From Pleurotus djamor (Eukaryota; Basidiomycota; Agaricomycetes; Agaricales; Pleurotaceae): 64,000 nt of DNA. The position numbers and the translations under genes are program-made. The stretch spans positions 20,971 to 84,970 of the forward strand of contig JAPEVF010000165.1 in assembly GCA_029747585.1 (NCBI GenBank), read 5' to 3'. Below are positions 33,436 to 44,084 of this stretch, in pieces (within the stretch, counting starts at the first letter, position 1; the number at the start of each line of letters is the position of its first letter). Under the pieces are notes generated by a model. That model worked only from the letters and a program-made list of their open reading frames with translations, was not told the origin of the DNA and ran no database searches.

Positions 33436-34938
33436 TTAATCCATACATACTCTTCTCTTCGGAACCTCCTCACCCACGATCCCCGCAATCGCATACCGCA
33501 AAACCGCCGCCGAACTCCCATCACTCTCCAAAACACTCATCCCCTCCAGCTTCCTCTCAATATCACAAAGAAACTCCACCACCCCAGACAAACACGCCAC
33601 CTTCGCGCAGGTCGCGTGTAGCGCAATGAGGTCTGTGGATGGGAGGGGTAGATGAATGGGATCGGGGGTGGTAAACGTCACTAGGGATCTTCCTGGGGGA
33701 CAATAGCCTGGGTGGGAGACTTGGATGAGATATTGGTTTGGGGTGTCCTGCGAGAATTAAGGTCAATGGTAAGGTTAGAGGAGGAGGAGGAGGGGTAAAG
33801 GGGTTATGAGGGTCGTGAGTTCGCTTCCATCAGTCATATTTGAAGGATGGAAAGAATAGACGCACTGTTGCCTCCAGCCAAAGATTCAGTTCATCAAAGC
33901 AATCTTGCACGTTGTTGATTTGAGTAATCACGTTGGTCAAAGAGTGCACGTTTGCACCGTTCAGCTTCTCAACATCGTAGCCCCAGCATTTCATCACAGA
34001 CAGAACAACCGCTGCATAGTCTCTCTGTTGAGGAACCCGCAATCGGTCAGCAAGTGCCTTCTGTATCATCATTCATGATACGATGCCATGCACATACCTC
34101 GCCACTCCCTTGAGTGAACTCGCCCTGGTTGGCGTCGTCAGCTCGAGCATTGAAATAGGTGGGCGCAGGAACGATATGCGCGCATCTTGTCAGGACAACC
34201 CATCCAAACTCGGTCAACGTTTCCGACGGGAGATCCAGCACCGTTTCCACCAAAGTGTCATACCATCCTGAGACTTGACATTTATACCCGTCGCGTTTGA
34301 GGGCCTATTGTATAAAATGTCAGTGCATGGAAATTTAATTGAAGATAATTGGGTGTCCAGACACAGATGCAGAGGAGGAAGACAAAGTAGTGAATGCGAA
34401 GCGAAGTCACTGACTTGAGCCTTCGCCGTGAAATGATCCTTAGGCGTCTCTTCCATCGAAACATCCAACAGAGCGCGGTTTCTATCAGAGCGGCTGCAGT
34501 ATCCTGATGCGGGAGGCGTTCTCGATTTATATGTCTGAACTAATGAGTATGTCGTGAGCTTGAGTCATCGCAGTCACCCGTAACGGATGAAATTTTGAAA
34601 AATCAGCAAGGTGCTTCGTACGTACATGGACGTATAAACCACTCAATGAACGCGTCTCCTAACGCACGCAGAGCCCCATGATCCGCGTTACACGAAAGAA
34701 TCGCGTCAACGAGGTCTACCAAAGCCTCAGACCGGCTCATATGTGGGAGTTTCGGTTCGTGGAGGAGTAGGTACCCCAATACTCGCGCAGACATGACAGC
34801 CTCTGGGTTGTCCGACTTTAAGGAGGCCTGCTCGAACTCCAGACAAGCATTGTACGCGTTTTCGGCATTGGGTGGTAGATCGGGTGATATGTCCTTGACT
34901 TCGGTCGCTTTTGGTAGAGTTACAGAGGGGTCAGGCAT
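33436..34938 (-). CDS. HNH-nuclease-domain protein
   Basis: Fungal HNH_2-type protein starting at the ATG at 34938 (MPDPSVTLPKATEVKD). The N-terminal exon is helical (AENAYNACLEFEQASL). The HNH core begins ALKRDGYKCQVSGWYDT near 34300, followed by the first metal-site segment RCAHIVPAPTYFN near 34165. A later exon has LTNVITQINNVQDCFDELNLWLEAT, and the last has VTFTTPDPIHLPLPSTDLIALHATC, typical of the mushroom family. In relatives the segment before the FDxLxLW block usually contains a metal-binding His (HxxFD); here it reads VQDCFDEL, so the third catalytic residue may be lost. Members of this family are numerous in Agaricomycetes, with unknown roles; many lie in repeat-rich regions. Confidence 0.8.
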
Positions 34939-35098
34939 GGTAAGAACTTCAAAATGTGAGTACTAGGGAGGGTTGAAACGGTCCATAAGAACTGACTCAA
35001 TCTTCCCCGGCCCGCCGGATAATTTCATTCTGAGCTCCTATTCGACAGGAGTGCTAGTCGTGCTATCGCTGGCTGCTGTTGGTGTAATTTGGGCAGTA

Positions 35099-36099
35099 TC
35101 ATCGATTCACCGAGAAATAAATATAATACATCCAATTGACAATCCCAAAATTCAGCCAAACCTCTTTCAATCGCGTCGCGTCACCTTCACCACCCCAGCG
35201 CAGTGGGTAGGGTAAACAGAGCTCCGGAATATACCTGACGCAACAGATATCCGGCAAAGGCGGTATAGGTGGGTAACGAGGATGCACGAGGATTGATTTG
35301 TGGAACGTAATGCCCCATCCTTTCGCGTAGAGATACCAGGAAAGTAAGGTCGGAACGAGGACGACGAGGGCGATTATAATGACGGAGGTCCTACAATCGT
35401 TGCATGAATTCGCGTTACACGTTAGTATCAGTGTTGGTTCTGCAAGCAAGAGCCGTGTAAAACTACTCACAGGAGAATCAAAAGCACCGTTAACGGCGCG
35501 ACGAACGAAANCGTCCGCAAAAGGTTTTCCCCATCTTATCACGTCCCTGACCACCTTGTAGAACAGACGTCTGAGGTAGAATTGAGCCTTGGAAAGCCAG
35601 GTGGATTCGCGTGCGAGGAAGGCTTCGCGGGTGGAGAGATTGGAGATGATGGAGTCGGATTGGTTGTCGACCCAGTCTATGTCTATGTCGCGAACTGGAG
35701 GTTGAGGCCGAAATGGCATTGGCAATGAGCGTCGTATAACATTAGAGGGTCTTTCCTCATTGCGTTCTCCTGCTATGCAGAGTAACTGCGTAAGTGAAGG
35801 ATCCTCTATCATCAGCATGGCAATTGGGAACTTGGTCAACTCACTGGCAATGGCATGCACATTGCGAACGGGGACACGACAGGTAGGACAACTCAATGCC
35901 TCTGTCCTTGAGCTTCCCCTCCCTCCCTCTTGCTCGTACACACTCCAGCAATCGGTACAGTATATATGGCCTTTGACAAAACAATCACCATCACAACTAG
36001 GATCACGAACGAAGTAACAACGAAGTAAACAAGCCACATACCACAGGGTGTCGAAGCTGGGCTGCTTGGTGGTCCGTAGCAAAGACCGCAATTATTCAA
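35099..36099 (-). CDS. RING-finger membrane protein, paralog 2
   Basis: Starts at the ATG at 36099 (MNNCGLCYGPPSSPASTPCG). An intron splits the Gly codon before the RING His. Exon 2 runs GHIYCTDCWSVYEQEGGRG, with SCPTCRVPVRNVH finishing the C3HC4 RING. The middle has ISNLSTREAFLARESTWLSKAQFYLRR, the conserved pre-membrane helix. Hydrophobic segments include VIIIALVVLVPTLLSWYLY. The C-terminus, HPRYPPIPPLPDICCVRYIP then ELCLPYPLRW and FGIVNWMYYIYFSV, is nearly repeated in paralog 4. One N at 35511 interrupts a codon. Likely a membrane-bound E3 ubiquitin ligase. Confidence 0.8.
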
Positions 36100-36393
36100 G
36101 GAGAGTAAAGCTCGATCAGACTGCTCTCAGTCCAGAAGACGACGAACCGCAGTGCGGCTCGAGGACAATCTTCGCCTATCGAATATCTTAGTATCAAAGT
36201 GGGGTCCTAGATGAATCAATACCCTATGCTCAACATCGACGACGTCTTCTCTCTTGTCAATGCTTAGACTTNGGCTTTACCCCAACGGACCATCGCGCTA
36301 TAACCTCCCCTGATTCTGTACTTGAATAATGCACATGTGCTCACATTCTCCCGTAGTCCGCACACGTTCAACCTGGACCGGGAATACCTGCTC

Positions 36394-37421
36394 TTAATGA
36401 CCAGTAGATTGGGAGCTACTCGACGAATAGAGATAGCACATCCGGTCGACAATACCAAAGCTGAACCGTACTTCCTCCAAGATAGTCGGGCGAGCCAGCC
36501 TTCGCAAATAGCTCATGCTGAATTTCTTAGTGACGGGTGAAGGTACGGGTGGGAGTGGATGGCGGGGTCGGACGATGAATGATGCGTGGAAGGAGAAGGG
36601 TAACGCGCTTGCGGAGAGGTAGACGGATAATAGGACAGGAAGGTGGAAAACGATCGCGTTAATGGCAATTTGCGTCCTATTCGCGCCAAAGAAAAAGAGT
36701 GAGTGTCATATCCAGAATGTCAGATGTTCCCAAAGTGAAGGTCAACTTACACGAACAGCAGTACAGAGGCCATATTAGCCTTGAATACAAAAGAAACATC
36801 GGAGGATGACGGTTCTTCGATTCTACGTGTGGAGATGACGCGTCTGAGATACGTCTGCGTCGATTGGAGGTAGGCGAGTTCCTGTCTCAGAAGGGTTTCT
36901 TGGGCATGGAGGTGCGAAACGAGGAGGTCGATGTCCAGTTCAGAGAAACAGCCAGAGAGGGTCCCATAGGCTGAAGGGGACGAAGACGACGTGAGATGTG
37001 TGCGCGCCGGCAGGTGTATATGTCGCATTGCTCTAGAAGAGCCTGGTTCGTGGGGATCGAGAACAGACTCTCATCTCAGCATAGAGAGCGAGAAGGACGA
37101 AAAGTCACCCCATCTTACCATTTGTCCCGGATTTCACCGGAGCACGACATACAGTGCAGTTCAATACCCTGGACTCTTCCTGTATGATCACTGCATGTCC
37201 GTCTCGGACGCCGTGGCGTTGTTCACTGTAAGCGTACCAACAGCTGGCACAATAGACGTGACCTTCACATAGAAATCAGAACGAGTTCAACTGCATCAGA
37301 GCATCAAGATTCGGAGGAGGAGAGGATACGTACCGCAGGGTATGGAGGATGGCTCGATCTTTGGCCCGTAGCAGAGGTCACAGGTGTCGCAAAGAGGTCG
37401 TGTTGAAAGACCTGCAATCAT
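36394..37421 (-). CDS. RING-finger membrane protein, paralog 3
   Basis: Starts at the ATG at 37421. Exon 1 is MIAGLSTRPLCDTCDLCYG, then PKIEPSSIPCG; exon 2 is HVYCASCWYAYSEQRHG with LNCTVCRAPVKSGTNG, completing the RING, with the same intron position as its paralogs. The following exon (37028 region) gives SELDIDLLVSHLHAQETLLR, QELAYLQSTQTYLRR and FKANMASVLLFV. The next encodes a membrane segment (IAINAIVFHLPVLLSVYL) and HASFIVRPRHPLPPVP. The last exon ends LEEVRFSFGIVDRMCYLYSS, which aligns with the FGIVNW block of paralogs 2 and 4 but has lost the conserved ELCLPYPLRW motif. The start is 91 bases from paralog 4 on the other strand, so they share a divergent promoter. Confidence 0.75.
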
Positions 37422-37512
37422 GAGATCGACTGGAACACCGCACAAGCGCCCGTCCTCGTTCCTGTACTACGGCCTGCAGCTCGGCGCGTCCTAACTGTGC
37501 ACCTATCGGTCT

Positions 37513-38559
37513 ATGAATAAGGACCTCAACGTTACCCTCTGCATACTCTGCTACGGACCACTAGATGGCCCAGTTTCGATACCCTGTGGTTCGTATACTC
37601 TATCTGCTCTCTACTCCTTTTCGTAGAGGCTGATGCAGTCATTATATAAACATTTGATATCCTCCCGACAGGACACATTTGTTGTGCCAAATGCTACGGT
37701 GTGTATAAGCAGGCTCGGTTTCGTGGACCCGGAGGCGGGGCTTCGAGGACAGAGGCGAGGAGTTGCCCTATCTGTCGTACTTCGGTTTGGAGTGGAGGTC
37801 ATGGTGAGTTGTGCCTTTGATCAAGGATGCACGTCCGAACACGGACTCATTTTACTATGACAGAATCACGCGACGCGGGGCAACTCCCCAATATTAGGCG
37901 ACGCGTAGCGTTACCATCTACTTCACCCGATTCTGCCTTGTCCCCTCGGAGTCGGTCGCAGCCTCCCAACCTGGACTTAGTCGGCAGCCATACGAGCTCC
38001 CTCATCTCCCATCTCTGTTCCCGCGAAAACCTTCTCATACGCGAAGACACCTGCCTCTTCATTACTGAATATCATTTACAACGGACCATCTACAAGTACG
38101 ACACGTTGAAAATCCTGGCAACGCCTTTTGACAGCGTTCCGCGTGTCGTAGTAGTAGGGGCCTTGTCGACAGGGTTTCTGATTCTTCTGTGAGTTTCTAC
38201 TCAATGACCTGACTAATACCAACACTAAGAAGTACTAATGCTGGATAATACTTTGCTTGGACTCTAGAACTTGCGTCGTCCTAATTTTCCTTGTCCACAT
38301 CCTTCCCGCCTTACTCTCCCGTTTGCTCTATCTTACTGGATCGACATTTACGTTCCAAGTATCCTTCCTTGTACATCCCCGTCATCCATCAACGCCATCC
38401 CTACCAGATATCTGTCGCGTAAGGTATCTTCCGGAGCTCTGTTTACCCTACCCATTGCGATGGAATGATCATAACGGAGCAACGCAAACGCATGAGGTCT
38501 GGTTAAATATTGGAATCGTCAATTGGGTGTATTACATTTATTTCTTGGTCGTTCCGTAG
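37513..38559 (+). CDS. RING-finger membrane protein, paralog 4
   Basis: Starts at the ATG at 37513 (MNKDLNVTLCILCYGPLDG then PVSIPCG). The intron again lies in the Gly codon before the RING His; exon 2 continues HICCAKCYGVYKQARFRGPG and ARSCPICRTSVWSGG. Later exons encode ISHLCSRENLLIREDTCLF, a first membrane segment (RVVVVGALSTGFLILL), a second (VVLIFLVHILPALLSRLLYL) and the shared C-terminus FLVHPRHPSTPSLPDICRVR, YLPELCLPYPLRW, LNIGIVNWVYYIYFLVVP. It is an inverted near-copy of paralog 2 in its 3' part. A short alternative start or frame near 37827 is not needed. Probably a membrane E3 ligase. Confidence 0.8.
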
Positions 38560-39022
38560 CATCTGAACGGATGTATCGGCACGATGGCGCTCTTTTCGAT
38601 ACACACGAACTTGTCCAGCCAATAGATACTTTGATAAAGTCGTATGATTAAAGCAACTACGATTGCCCGAGCGCTGTGGATGCTCCTCCCCTGATTCGGA
38701 TTCTTGTCTGCGCATACGATGGATATGGAACGCCGAAGGAGTCAAGGACCAGAAGAGCTCCACATGATGCCGTTGCACGTTGTGATCGTAGACCGATGGA
38801 ATAGATGCTTTGAACGTACGCGGAGAACATGGACATGCCTCGGAGGTGCCACATAGCTCGCTAGCTCTATTATCAGACAAGCTTCGACAGGTGTTTAGAT
38901 AACTCCAGTTCTCCAGTTCTCCAGATAAGTCTCTCGCATGGGTAGCATTGATAAGTACTTAGCAGCGGGNTTCNNTGAAATCACTCNNAGNCNGCNNGTC
39001 TCACNAGAANGANTAANGTNCG
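38560..39022. other. Region that should hold the 5' part of PEX16; ambiguous bases
   Basis: Up to about 38940 the sequence shows no PEX16-like or other recognisable frame. From 38971 to 39020 it is littered with N. Only a hint of the expected PEX16 helix is visible before the readable RGIVLIEAIK exon. The minus-strand frame at 38503-38880 has no motif. Confidence 0.4.
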
Positions 39023-39961
39023 AGAGGCATCGTTCTCATTGAAGCTATAAAGTGCGTGAAACCTGACATTATAACGTAGGCCAGATGATTAATGGCTTCT
39101 GCAGGGCTTCCCTTCGCTTCATTCTGGTCCGTGTCTCCAAACGACCCCTCGTTTCCCCACCCATCCCCGAACGAGATATCGACCCTTCGTCCCTACCGCA
39201 ATCCTCTTCCTCCAACGCATCATCTCCTACTCTTGCCCCTTCATCTCTTCCCCCCTCGCCGTTGTCGACCCCCGATCACTTGAAGAACAACTCTGTACCA
39301 CTGCCTCCCCACCCCTTGCTTTCCTCCCCTGCTTTGCCTTCTCGATCCGACTCCTCTGTCGAAGACTACCTTCTTCCCAAGGCTCTTACGACGTCTTCAG
39401 TCAGACCCGCACTCTCCCTCATCCACCAACTCTCATCGCCCAAGGACTGGTTGAGTGAGATTATCTACATTTTACGCCCTCTTATTTATGGTAAGTCGCG
39501 TTATTTGCTTACAATGGGGGCACCCATTAACATATCCTCCCAAGCATCCCTGCTGAGTGCCGACAGGCGAACGAACCGTCCGCTCGTGTGTGCTCTCGTT
39601 CTGGAGCTATTTTCGCGCAACCTCCGTCGAAACCCATCCCATTCGGCGGCTCTGGAACGATCGGAGTATGCTCGACGCGATCGGGACATGTTTTGGTACC
39701 TCTTCCGCGGCTCTATCTGGGAGTCGTACACCAGGTAAACGCCTTTGCATAAAAATGCTTCGTCTTGTCCCTAACGCTTTCTCAGACCTAAACTCGAAGC
39801 TATCGCTTACAAAACCGCCAATATACCTTTGGTAGGGTTGCTGAGCGCGTTTATGAAGGATTGGATACCACTTATCAACGATTATCATTATTGTGAGATC
39901 AACCTTTCATCTTCCCTCCCCTCACTTGCTGAAGCGTAACCTTTCAGACACGGCTCCCTAG
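39023..39961 (+). CDS. PEX16: Peroxin PEX16, 5'-truncated in this sequence
   Basis: Peroxisomal membrane biogenesis factor. The readable part begins RGIVLIEAIK, splices to ASLRFILVRVSKRPLVSPPI and runs through the Pro/Ser-rich loop (SSSSNASSPTLAPSSLPPSP) that is usual in basidiomycete PEX16. It then reads PLLYGK-type membrane helices, ALVLELFSRNLRR, ALERSEYARRDRDMFWYLFR, GSIWESYTRPKLEAIA, FMKDWIPLINDYHYYTAP and stop. The three 3' introns join in frame. The N-terminal part of about 110-130 residues is missing; the sequence before 39023 is full of N. The most likely cause is an assembly defect, not a real loss. Peroxisomal relevance ties in with the carnitine acetyltransferase above. Confidence 0.85.
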
Positions 39962-40244
39962 TTTGACGTATATTATCTTGTCGGGAACGGCATGCCCCTG
40001 TATAGTAACATCTCCAGCAGGAAATCTTTCTTGAAACCATTCTCTCGTTATCAGTGAGAATTTCTACACCCGTGGTATTTGGTGTCGACGTGACTTGGAT
40101 CGCTTGTCATTAAGTCCGACCAAATGGTGGTGTTTCCCCCGATGGCGTATGCCTGATGTTGATGCTACTCCTCCAATTATAGTAACTCTCTTGGTTCCAG
40201 CTTTTAAGAATGGACCCCATTGGCTTCTGACTTCACACAGCTAG

Positions 40245-41079
40245 ATGTCGCCTGTACTCCACTATCCTACATCCCTTCCGCCGATCCGCCGAGTCGTTGT
40301 CGGGCACGACAACCAGGGGACCGCTGTCGTGCAGGATAATTCCTTATTGCGCAATGAGGCTCGTGCCCAAGAGCAGCTTAGAAGGCAAAGGCTTATTCAC
40401 ATTTCTTTAGGACATGGACATTGTTCCGGGTGCTAAGGCTTCTGCCATCTGGGTCACTACGGATGGTTCACCCACGAATGATACAAACCGCAAGTTCGTG
40501 GTCTCATTTCTCTGTAGAACCCATCCTTGAATTGAAGCTTTCACCTCAGCGATGATGGTGCTGCCCGTATAATCGCCCCAGCCGACAATTTTGGTTTGGT
40601 ACCACCCCAAGGCACAAACCTACGATCTACGGATCTCGCCCCAGGTTCGTCTCATAATCTCAGCGTACAACAATCCTCTCATACGCCTCAGGTGCCATCA
40701 CCCCCATGGTTGGACCACTTCCTTTGCCACATTGTGTTTGTCGTTACTTATCCGCTAATTTCACAGCATCGGACCTCGTCCGTGGATTACAATATCCTTG
40801 GTAAGGCGTTCGTATGCATCCTGTGCATTGAACTGACGAATGGATATAGTTGAAGGTCAGCTCATCCTGATCACCGAGGATGGTATGGAGACACTATTAA
40901 GAAATCCGGGGGACGTCGTGATTCAGAAGGGTACAATGCATGCTTGGAGAAATCCCGGTCCGTCGTGGGCTCGGTGGGTCAGTGTTCTTCTCTCAGCGGA
41001 GCCTGCTGTGGTGAATGGGAACACTCTCATGCCCGAATTCGCGCACGAAGATGATAGCGGTCCGTCCGGCCCTCGCTAA
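40245..41079 (+). CDS. Cupin-domain protein
   Basis: Small beta-barrel protein starting at the ATG at 40245 (MSPVLHYPTSLPPIRRVVVG). It has five or six short exons, including one of 17 bases (40691-40707) that encodes AITPM. Splicing gives DMDIVPGAKASAIWVTTDGS, DDGAARIIAPADNFGLVP, HRTSSVDYNILVEGQLILIT, RNPGDVVIQKGTMHAWRNPG. The cupin motif 1 is degenerate (HRTSSVDYNI, with one His) and motif 2 keeps GDVVIQKGTMHAW. Related fungal cupins occur next to oxidoreductases in biosynthetic clusters. The next genes are a dehydrogenase and a ketol-acid reductoisomerase, which may be significant. Confidence 0.82.
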
Positions 41080-41128
41080 GCAGTGGCGGGACGGGTTTCC
41101 GTCTGTAGTACAGTACTGTGCACATCAA

Positions 41129-42169
41129 TCATTGGAGATTGACAAACAGTCCCCCATCTACCAACAATGACGCCCCGGTTACGTACTTCGCTAGATCGCT
41201 TGCAAGGAAGACTACTGGGCCTGCAATGTCCTCAGGTGCTGTGTAAAGTCGATAAGCGTCATCAAGAAACGGGAAGAGGTTGGCCTACTTCCCAGCCTCC
41301 CCAACGCGGTTCGTGAAGTCATATACTCTCGTTTGGCCGTGTCAGAAAGATCCTCTTTGTTGATACTGGTCTCTATCGTCCCAGGAAGAATCGCATTGGC
41401 ACGGATGCCGTACTTCCCCAAGGCGACTGCACAACTTTGCATCAATGATAGAATACCGGCTTTAGTCGGCGTATAATGGCTACCAATCGCAAGTTAGCGA
41501 ACTCATGGAACATGCGGTATATGAACGACCGACCATTGCAAACCCCCTCCGACCAAGGCTGAAATCGACGATATGCCAATGATCGACCCGCCCTGGGGTG
41601 TTTGTTCTTTCATCTGTCTAGCGACCGCTGTGTAAAGCTCAACACATTGTCTATTCAGACAATATTGAGTCTTCCCCACCTTGTACGACGTAGAAGGACC
41701 CATCAAGATTGACCTGCCGTGTTCGCTCCCACGTTTCCAATGGCATGTCTAAAAATTCGGCGAACGGGCAAATCCCCGCATTACTGACGAGGACATCAAT
41801 TCGGTGGAACTCCGTCACGGCCCTCTCAACTATCTGCGCAACGCGGTTTTCCGTGAGCATTGTGCCAAGTACATCGCTTAAGACCTACCTGTCTGGAGGT
41901 GCTGGGGTCGGCTATGTCCCCCGCAATCGTAACAACCTTCGCCTGAGTGAGTCTTTTGATCTCGGCCTCCAGTTCCAACACTTCTTTTGTCGTGCTTTCA
42001 TCACCGAGATAATGCAAGACCAGACCGGAGGCTCCTTGCCGTGCGAATTCCAGGGCACAACCTATATTGGTTCAATTTCGGGTACAGCATCTATTCTCTC
42101 GGACGCACCATGTCCTATACCTCTTGAAGCCCCAGTTATACAAACGATTTTACCCGTGCATAAAGCCAT
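41129..42169 (-). CDS. Short-chain dehydrogenase/reductase
   Basis: Classical SDR on the minus strand, start at the ATG at 42169. The N-terminal Rossmann motif is [15 protein letters not shown] (TGxxxGxG), with the last Gly created by splicing. Then [31 protein letters not shown], the NAG motif in [35 protein letters not shown], a Ser-containing [11 protein letters not shown], and the catalytic YxxxK as [10 protein letters not shown]. The C-terminal part is [15 protein letters not shown] and SLLVDGGLF. Its stop is 50 bases from the cupin stop, so the two genes converge. Similar fungal enzymes act on sugars such as L-rhamnose or on keto acids; the substrate here is not known. Confidence 0.88.
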
Positions 42170-42444
42170 TGTCCACACTAGAAATTTTGGTCGAGGTAGG
42201 GTGGGTTACCTTCTTGGATGTAGAGGTCCCCTTTATGTGACAACACGGAGGGCGTCGGGCCGACTCTTGCGATGGAATCACCCTGGAATAACCAGAACAC
42301 TCATACACATGCGTTCATGTGCTCACCCTGGGACTCCATGGCCCGGACTTCTGTTAGCCTACTTATGGAAGAGGTGCTATCTTCAAATCAAAGACTGAGT
42401 TACTCTCGCTCTCGTTATCCTTGCGTTCTCTTACTTTGGCTGTG

Positions 42445-43959
42445 ATGTCTGCTAAAATGTGAGTCCAACGCATCATTGATTTGGATGACATCGGAACTCA
42501 CTAATCTTCGACCCAAGCTACTATGATTCGGACGCAAACCTTGACCTACTCAAAGGCAAGAAGATAGTTTTCCTGGGGTATGCAGCCTATGCAACTCCTC
42601 GAAGCCATTCTCACCCTTGCACCATCGACAGGTTCGGGAATCAAGGGGCTGCACAAGCACAGAACTTGAGGGATAGTGGTATCCCAAACGAAGACATCAT
42701 CATCGCCAATCGCGAAGACTCATACGCAGAAGACGCCAAATCGAAGGGCTTTACTGTGGTGCACGACTTCGCGAAGGCTGCTTCCGTCGCGGATGGTTAG
42801 CATAATTCTTCCTCCCATCAAGAATTCAGCCACGCTGATACTCTACGACGCTATCAGTGCTCTTCTTGCTCATCCCAGATCAAGTGCAACCTCGCGTTTT
42901 CAACGAACAGGTCGCACCTACCTTGAAGGCTTCTGCGGCTATTGTTGTCGCCAGTGGCTATAACGTCTTCTTCAAACTCCTCAAGTTCAACCCTTCGCAA
43001 GATGTTGTTATGGTTGCGCCTCGGTACGACATAGATCCCTTGTTTGACCCGTGGAAACTGACGTCTTGCAAAGGATGATCGGGTCGTCTGTGCGCTCCTT
43101 GTATGAGAAAGGCCAAGGATTCCCTTGTTTCGTGTCGGTCGAGCAGGATGGAACCGGTCAAGGACTCAGCATCGCTCTAGCATTGTCGAAGGTCATCGGT
43201 GCCACGAAAGCGGGTGCCATTGCTTCTTCTGTCAGGGAGGAAACCGCTATGGACGTACGTCTATGCATGTCGTTGGATCAATTCTCTCACTTCCAAGTTT
43301 CCAGTTATTTGCCGAGCAAGCATTGTGGCCTCAAATCATCATGCTTTTCAGGTAAGACCCTCGCTCATCCTTGCGGCGAGGCATCCTCTCACTTTTATTG
43401 CTGCAGAGAAGCTTTCAGCGTCCTCAAGGAAGCTGGGTGCTCCGATGAAGCCTTATGCTATGAAATGCAAGTGGATCTGTTTATTCACAAAATCGATCGA
43501 CCCTAAGCTGGAATGCCAGGTGGATGTCAAAAGAGCCAGCGGAAATCTTTGAACGTGCCGCTGAAGAAGGATTCATTCAACAGGTTCGTGGTGATAACTC
43601 AAGCACTCGTAGCCTACAAACATTGATCCAAATTCCACGACTCACCAGCTCAAACACCATTCGACGGTCTCTCAGTACGGACAACTCAGTGGTGCTCTCA
43701 GCCTTGATGGAAAATCAGCCCGTGAACATTTCAAGAAAATCCTCTACGATCAGGTATGTTTCTTCTGATATTCCGATGATCAATAGCTCAGACAGTTGGA
43801 TAGGTTTTGAACGGCAAATTCTGCGCAGAATTTTCAAAGATCGAAGCAGATTTGGAAAAGGATGGACTAGAAAATCCTTTGAACATACTGTATCAAAAGT
43901 CCGAAGAGAGCGAGCTTGGTCAGGCAGAGAAGAGGGTTCGAGAAAGGTTGGCTCTCTAG
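42445..43959 (+). CDS. Ketol-acid reductoisomerase-like protein, class I type
   Basis: KARI converts acetohydroxy acids in branched-chain amino-acid synthesis. The protein is about 340 residues and begins [20 protein letters not shown], directly followed by the NADPH-binding [17 protein letters not shown]. It keeps the metal-site DLFAEQALW segment and SQYGQLSG. It lacks the N-terminal mitochondrial presequence of fungal ILV5 proteins, and where the second metal site has the usual EGxxx HELK it reads [16 protein letters not shown]. One junction uses a GC donor (GAAAT|GCAAGT at about 43471) that is needed to keep the frame. Thus it is probably a bacterial-like, cytosolic KARI paralog, maybe acting in secondary metabolism. 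Start ATG at 42445; stop at 43959. Confidence 0.82.
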
Positions 43960-44084
43960 AGGGTTGGGCAAAGGGGTCGTCTCCTCGTGGGAATTAATTA
44001 TTTACAGTATGGGCGCCAAATTCGCACAGTACTTACGCTTCTTGGCTTCTCCCTCTTCCTCTAAATTCATAGACAAAAGAAAGA

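Noticed and set aside
39023..39961. Treating PEX16 as a pseudogene
   Set aside because: The remaining exons are intact and join in frame; the lost part coincides with ambiguous bases, so an assembly fault is more likely.
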